The position numbers were made by a program, and so were the translations under genes. Positions 61,415-64,000 of a stretch of DNA of 64,000 nucleotides are shown here, piece after piece. The notes beneath the pieces were generated by a model. The model was not told the origin of the DNA, ran no database searches, and saw only the letters and a program-made list of their open reading frames with translations. The first letter of the stretch is position 1. Each line of letters starts with the position of its first letter. The DNA comes from Anseranas semipalmata. Its lineage: Eukaryota; Chordata; Aves; Anseriformes; Anseranatidae. The stretch lies in assembly GCA_013399115.1 (NCBI GenBank), contig VXAA01006460.1, positions 97,128 through 161,127 of the forward strand, read 5' to 3'.

Positions 61415-62536
61415 CTGCAATTTAAAATGAAATTACAATGCTTTAATGTGTAAAAATATATTTAATATTGAATGAATTCAAAATTTTCAGTTTAATATAC
61501 ATATAGGCAGGATTGGTGAAGAAGGGCATTCTACAAGAGGGAAAACTAGAGCAGGGTTCCTTTTCTTTAGTAGTTGTCCTAAACTAGACAATGACTGTAT
61601 CTCCAAAGGCTTTTGTCACTTGGAAAAATTTGGAAACACACATGAGAACAATTTTGTAAAAAGTAAAAGGAAAAACACATTTTGGCCCTTGGAGTTAGCT
61701 GTGACCACCAGGAAACAAAGCTCTGAAAATGTGTCTCATCTCTTCTCAGGCAGATTCCCAGAACCTCTCTATTTTCCTTCTTCCTTCAAAACCGCATTCT
61801 CAAAACAATGTCACCACTTTATGGTGGCAACTTTGACGCCACTGTCCCACGACTGATATTCCTTTTCTCTAACCTTTCTCCAAAAGCATAAGGAGAAGAG
61901 AATTTTTGCCACCTCAGACAGCTTATTTCAAATAAATGGATGACTAATGCCGTTGCCAGCTTCCATTTTTGAGCTCAGTCTTCCATGCCATTAATGTCAC
62001 CACAGTATGCACCATTTCTCAGCCAGCCTCCCTTACTCCATAAAGACACTTTCTTATTTCCATCCCAAGTAACAGCTTAAAGAAAAATATCCAGAAGATC
62101 TGCTAGATCTATGGGATTTGTGAAACAGAAAATCTCTCTTTAATTCAGAATGTTCTTGATGTACTCCATCAATACCTTAACATGATGACATCACAGCTCT
62201 CCCCTTCTCCCTTGTAGTTGGGTGACAAAATGTAAATATGGCAAATATGGTTATTCCCCTTCTACAGTGTTTTTTTTTTTTTTTTTCTGTTTCCAATTGT
62301 ATTGTGTTCTGCACTTATCCAGGGCATATATATTGCATGAAATTTTATCTAGCTTCCTATCAACTGTCTATTGGCTACATACAGGCTTGTCAGTACACAC
62401 TGGGACAGAACTCAGGGTCTGGTCTGGCTCACATGGAGTTCTTTTCCTGAGGAAATTGTGGCATGGGGAGTAAACTCAGACCATATGCTAGTACATCATC
62501 CAGATACCAACCACCTGTGACACAAGTCAGTATAGA

Positions 62537-62667
62537 TATCCCTGGAAGTGTTCAAGGCCAGATTGGATGGGGCTTTGAGCAACCTGGTCTAGCCCGGGGC
62601 AGGGGGGTTGGAATTGGATGATCTTTAAGGTCCCTTCCAACCCAAACCATTCTGTGATTCTATGATA
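62537..62667 (+). mobile_element. CR1 LINE 3' tail, plus orientation
   Basis: Only the last 130 bp: CCTGGAAGTGTTCAAGGCCA, then GGGGTTGGAATTGGATGATC, TTCCAACCCAAACCATTCTG and the GATTCTATGAT tail. The text matches the sense version of the 22.4-kb copy, so they share a subfamily. Confidence 0.9.
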
Positions 62668-62865
62668 CAAACAAGAGTTTAAAAATAGACAATAATGCTA
62701 GCAGTATATTTGGCATTAGGCTCCATTTTCCCTCAACTTTTTCAGATCTGCTAGCAACATGACATATGTGAACACAAAGTGTGTAAAGCATAAGAAAATT
62801 CCAAATGCTGAAGAGCAATTCAACATACTTTAACATCAGGAGACAAAAACTCACTGTATTTCTTA

Positions 62866-62900
62866 AAACAACAACAACAATAATAATAATAATAATAAAA
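62866..62900. repeat. (CAA)n/(TAA)n microsatellite
   Basis: Four CAA units followed by about seven TAA units. Confidence 0.88.
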
Positions 62901-63234
62901 ACATACTGTATTAATAGTAGGCATTTATTTAGGAGACATATTTTAGAGAATTAAATTTGAAGGACCATCACAAACCTTACAAAGTCTGCCCAAAATGTCA
63001 ATTACATTTCTTGACCCTGCCTTCTTTATTAAAAGTGTATAGCCGCATGCTGAAAAGAACCCTGGACTTTTATCACACACCACTGAATACTCACTGAAGA
63101 GGTAGGATTAAATGGACACTTAGGAGATGAAAAAATCTATTATATAAGGAATCTGCCATGTATGAGCCACTGAAAATAAATTCGGGAGCTTTTGGAAGTA
63201 CTGGTAGCTTTCAAGTAGGATAGGCTATATGTTT

Positions 63235-64000
63235 GGGAGTGGTTTGCACCTCAGACACAAGTGGCAATTGGTGGCCATCTTGGCCATAGTGACCATGAAG
63301 TAGTCAAGTTTAAAATCTTTGGTGATAGGAGGAAAACTGCCGCCAAAATTTCAGCCCTGGATATGGGGAGAGCAGACTTGAGGCTTCTCAGGGAACTAGT
63401 TAGTAAGGTCCCCTGGGAAACTGCTTTTGAAGGCATTAGGGTCCATCAGTGCTGGTCAATTTTTAAGTACCACCTCTTAAGAGCGCAGGAACAGGCAATT
63501 CCAGAATGTCAGAAGTCAAGCGGGCAGGACAGAAGGTCTGCTTGGTTGAGCAGGGATCGTCTTCCAGAGCTTAGGTGGAAAAAGAAAGCATGTAGCCATG
63601 AGAAGCGGATCTGGTGACATGGGAGGACTACAGAGATGCTATTCACCTTTGCAGGGAGAAAATTTTTGTTGCCAAAGGTCAATTAGAGTTGAAGCTGACC
63701 AGTAATGTGGGGGACAATAAAAATATATATATATATTTTTTTAATATGTTAACGGCAAAAGGAGGACCAGAGAAAACATTGGTCCGTTACTTGATGAGGA
63801 TGGTCACAAATAGGGACATAGACAAAGTAGAGACATATAATGCCTTCTTCGCCTCTGTATTCAACACTGATGATGGGCGCTGGGACCCCAGGTGCTCTGA
63901 GTTGGAGGACCGTGACTGTGGGAATGATTAACTCCCAGCCCACTCCAAGATTGTGTGGGACTCACTGCTCCAGCTGTATGCATATAAGTCCATGGGGCCT
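63235..64000 (+). mobile_element. CR1 LINE ORF2, endonuclease C-terminus to linker, plus orientation, continues past the edge
   Basis: The plus frame contains GGHLGHSDHEVVKFKIFGDR, the S-D-H end of an APE-type endonuclease, then SALDMGRADLRLLRELVSKV and FKYHLLRAQEQAIPECQKSS. A one-base shift near 63614 moves reading to WEDYRDAIHLCREKIFVAKG, ETYNAFFASVFNTDDGRWDP and RCSELEDRDCGND; the last bases read LQLYAYKSMGP just before the reverse-transcriptase domain. A (TA)n stretch at 63722-63738 replaces expected CR1 text. The rest of the element would lie to the right. Confidence 0.93.

Larger units (their letters stand above)
61415..64000. other. Intron upstream of exon 1
   Basis: Contains a CR1 3' end (62.54-62.67 kb), an (AAT)n stretch near 62.88 kb and a CR1 running off the right edge (63.2-64 kb). 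No exon with the needed phase (ending in two bases) was found. Confidence 0.55.

Noticed and set aside
62048..62130. Minus-strand open stretch before a GTAAGG donor (IFWIFFFKLLLGMEIRKCLY)
   Set aside because: It ends in phase 0, incompatible with exon 1, and has no domain-like pattern.
62981..63060. Possible exon upstream of exon 1 (acceptor CTTTTCAG, donor GTAAGG)
   Set aside because: Its only fully open frame ends with one base over, whereas exon 1 needs the preceding exon to end with two; the required frame has a stop.

Overview
The window is AT-rich vertebrate nuclear DNA, almost certainly from a bird. It carries many 5'-truncated CR1 LINE copies in both orientations, several ending in the typical CR1 3' tail (repeats of ATTCTRTG). 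It also has one solo endogenous-retrovirus LTR of a type I associate with non-galliform birds, and the usual microsatellites. There is no bacterial-style gene layout, and most open frames are either LINE remnants or chance.

The main content is part of one large protein-coding gene on the minus strand. I could reconstruct ten exons by reading splice sites, reading frame and intron phase: 61291-61414, 56506-56578, 49170-49267, 30497-30672, 28098-28205, 21294-21405, 14001-14105, 8580-8736, 3843-3938 and 1053-1095 (in order of transcription). Every exon-exon junction is phase-compatible. Joined, they give 1092 nt (364 codons) with no stop. The protein is a run of ASH/MSP-type immunoglobulin-like domains with motifs such as IPxxNPTxE, FxPxxxG and YLSGTGLPP. 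From these I infer a cilia/flagella-associated protein of the HYDIN/CFAP47 class, most probably CFAP47. The exons lie in the middle or C-terminal half of the gene. It continues beyond the right edge (5' end of the gene) and probably beyond the left edge (3' end).

Layout by coordinate. 1-8.7 kb: exons 10, 9 and 8, with an old antisense CR1 at 5.9-7.05 kb. 8.7-21.4 kb: exons 7 and 6, three CR1 fragments, and a GC-rich unexplained patch at 15.0-15.95 kb. 21.4-30.7 kb: exons 5 and 4, a 1.6-kb CR1 with reverse-transcriptase remnants, and a short CR1. 30.7-49.2 kb: an 18.5-kb intron with a solo LTR (5-bp target duplication), a short CR1 tail, a 370-bp GAAA purine tract, a probable ancient CR1 and a candidate poison exon. 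49.2-56.6 kb: exons 3 and 2, ancient and young CR1 copies, and a duplicated microsatellite flank joined by a single N that looks like an assembly error. 56.6-64 kb: exon 1, three CR1 pieces, the last running off the right edge.

No undescribed system of the defence or mobile-operon kind is visible. The observations most worth checking are the exon chain, a tandem (NAGNAG) acceptor, two candidate cryptic or alternative exons, the near-conserved intron position between two domain repeats, and the misassembled microsatellite.
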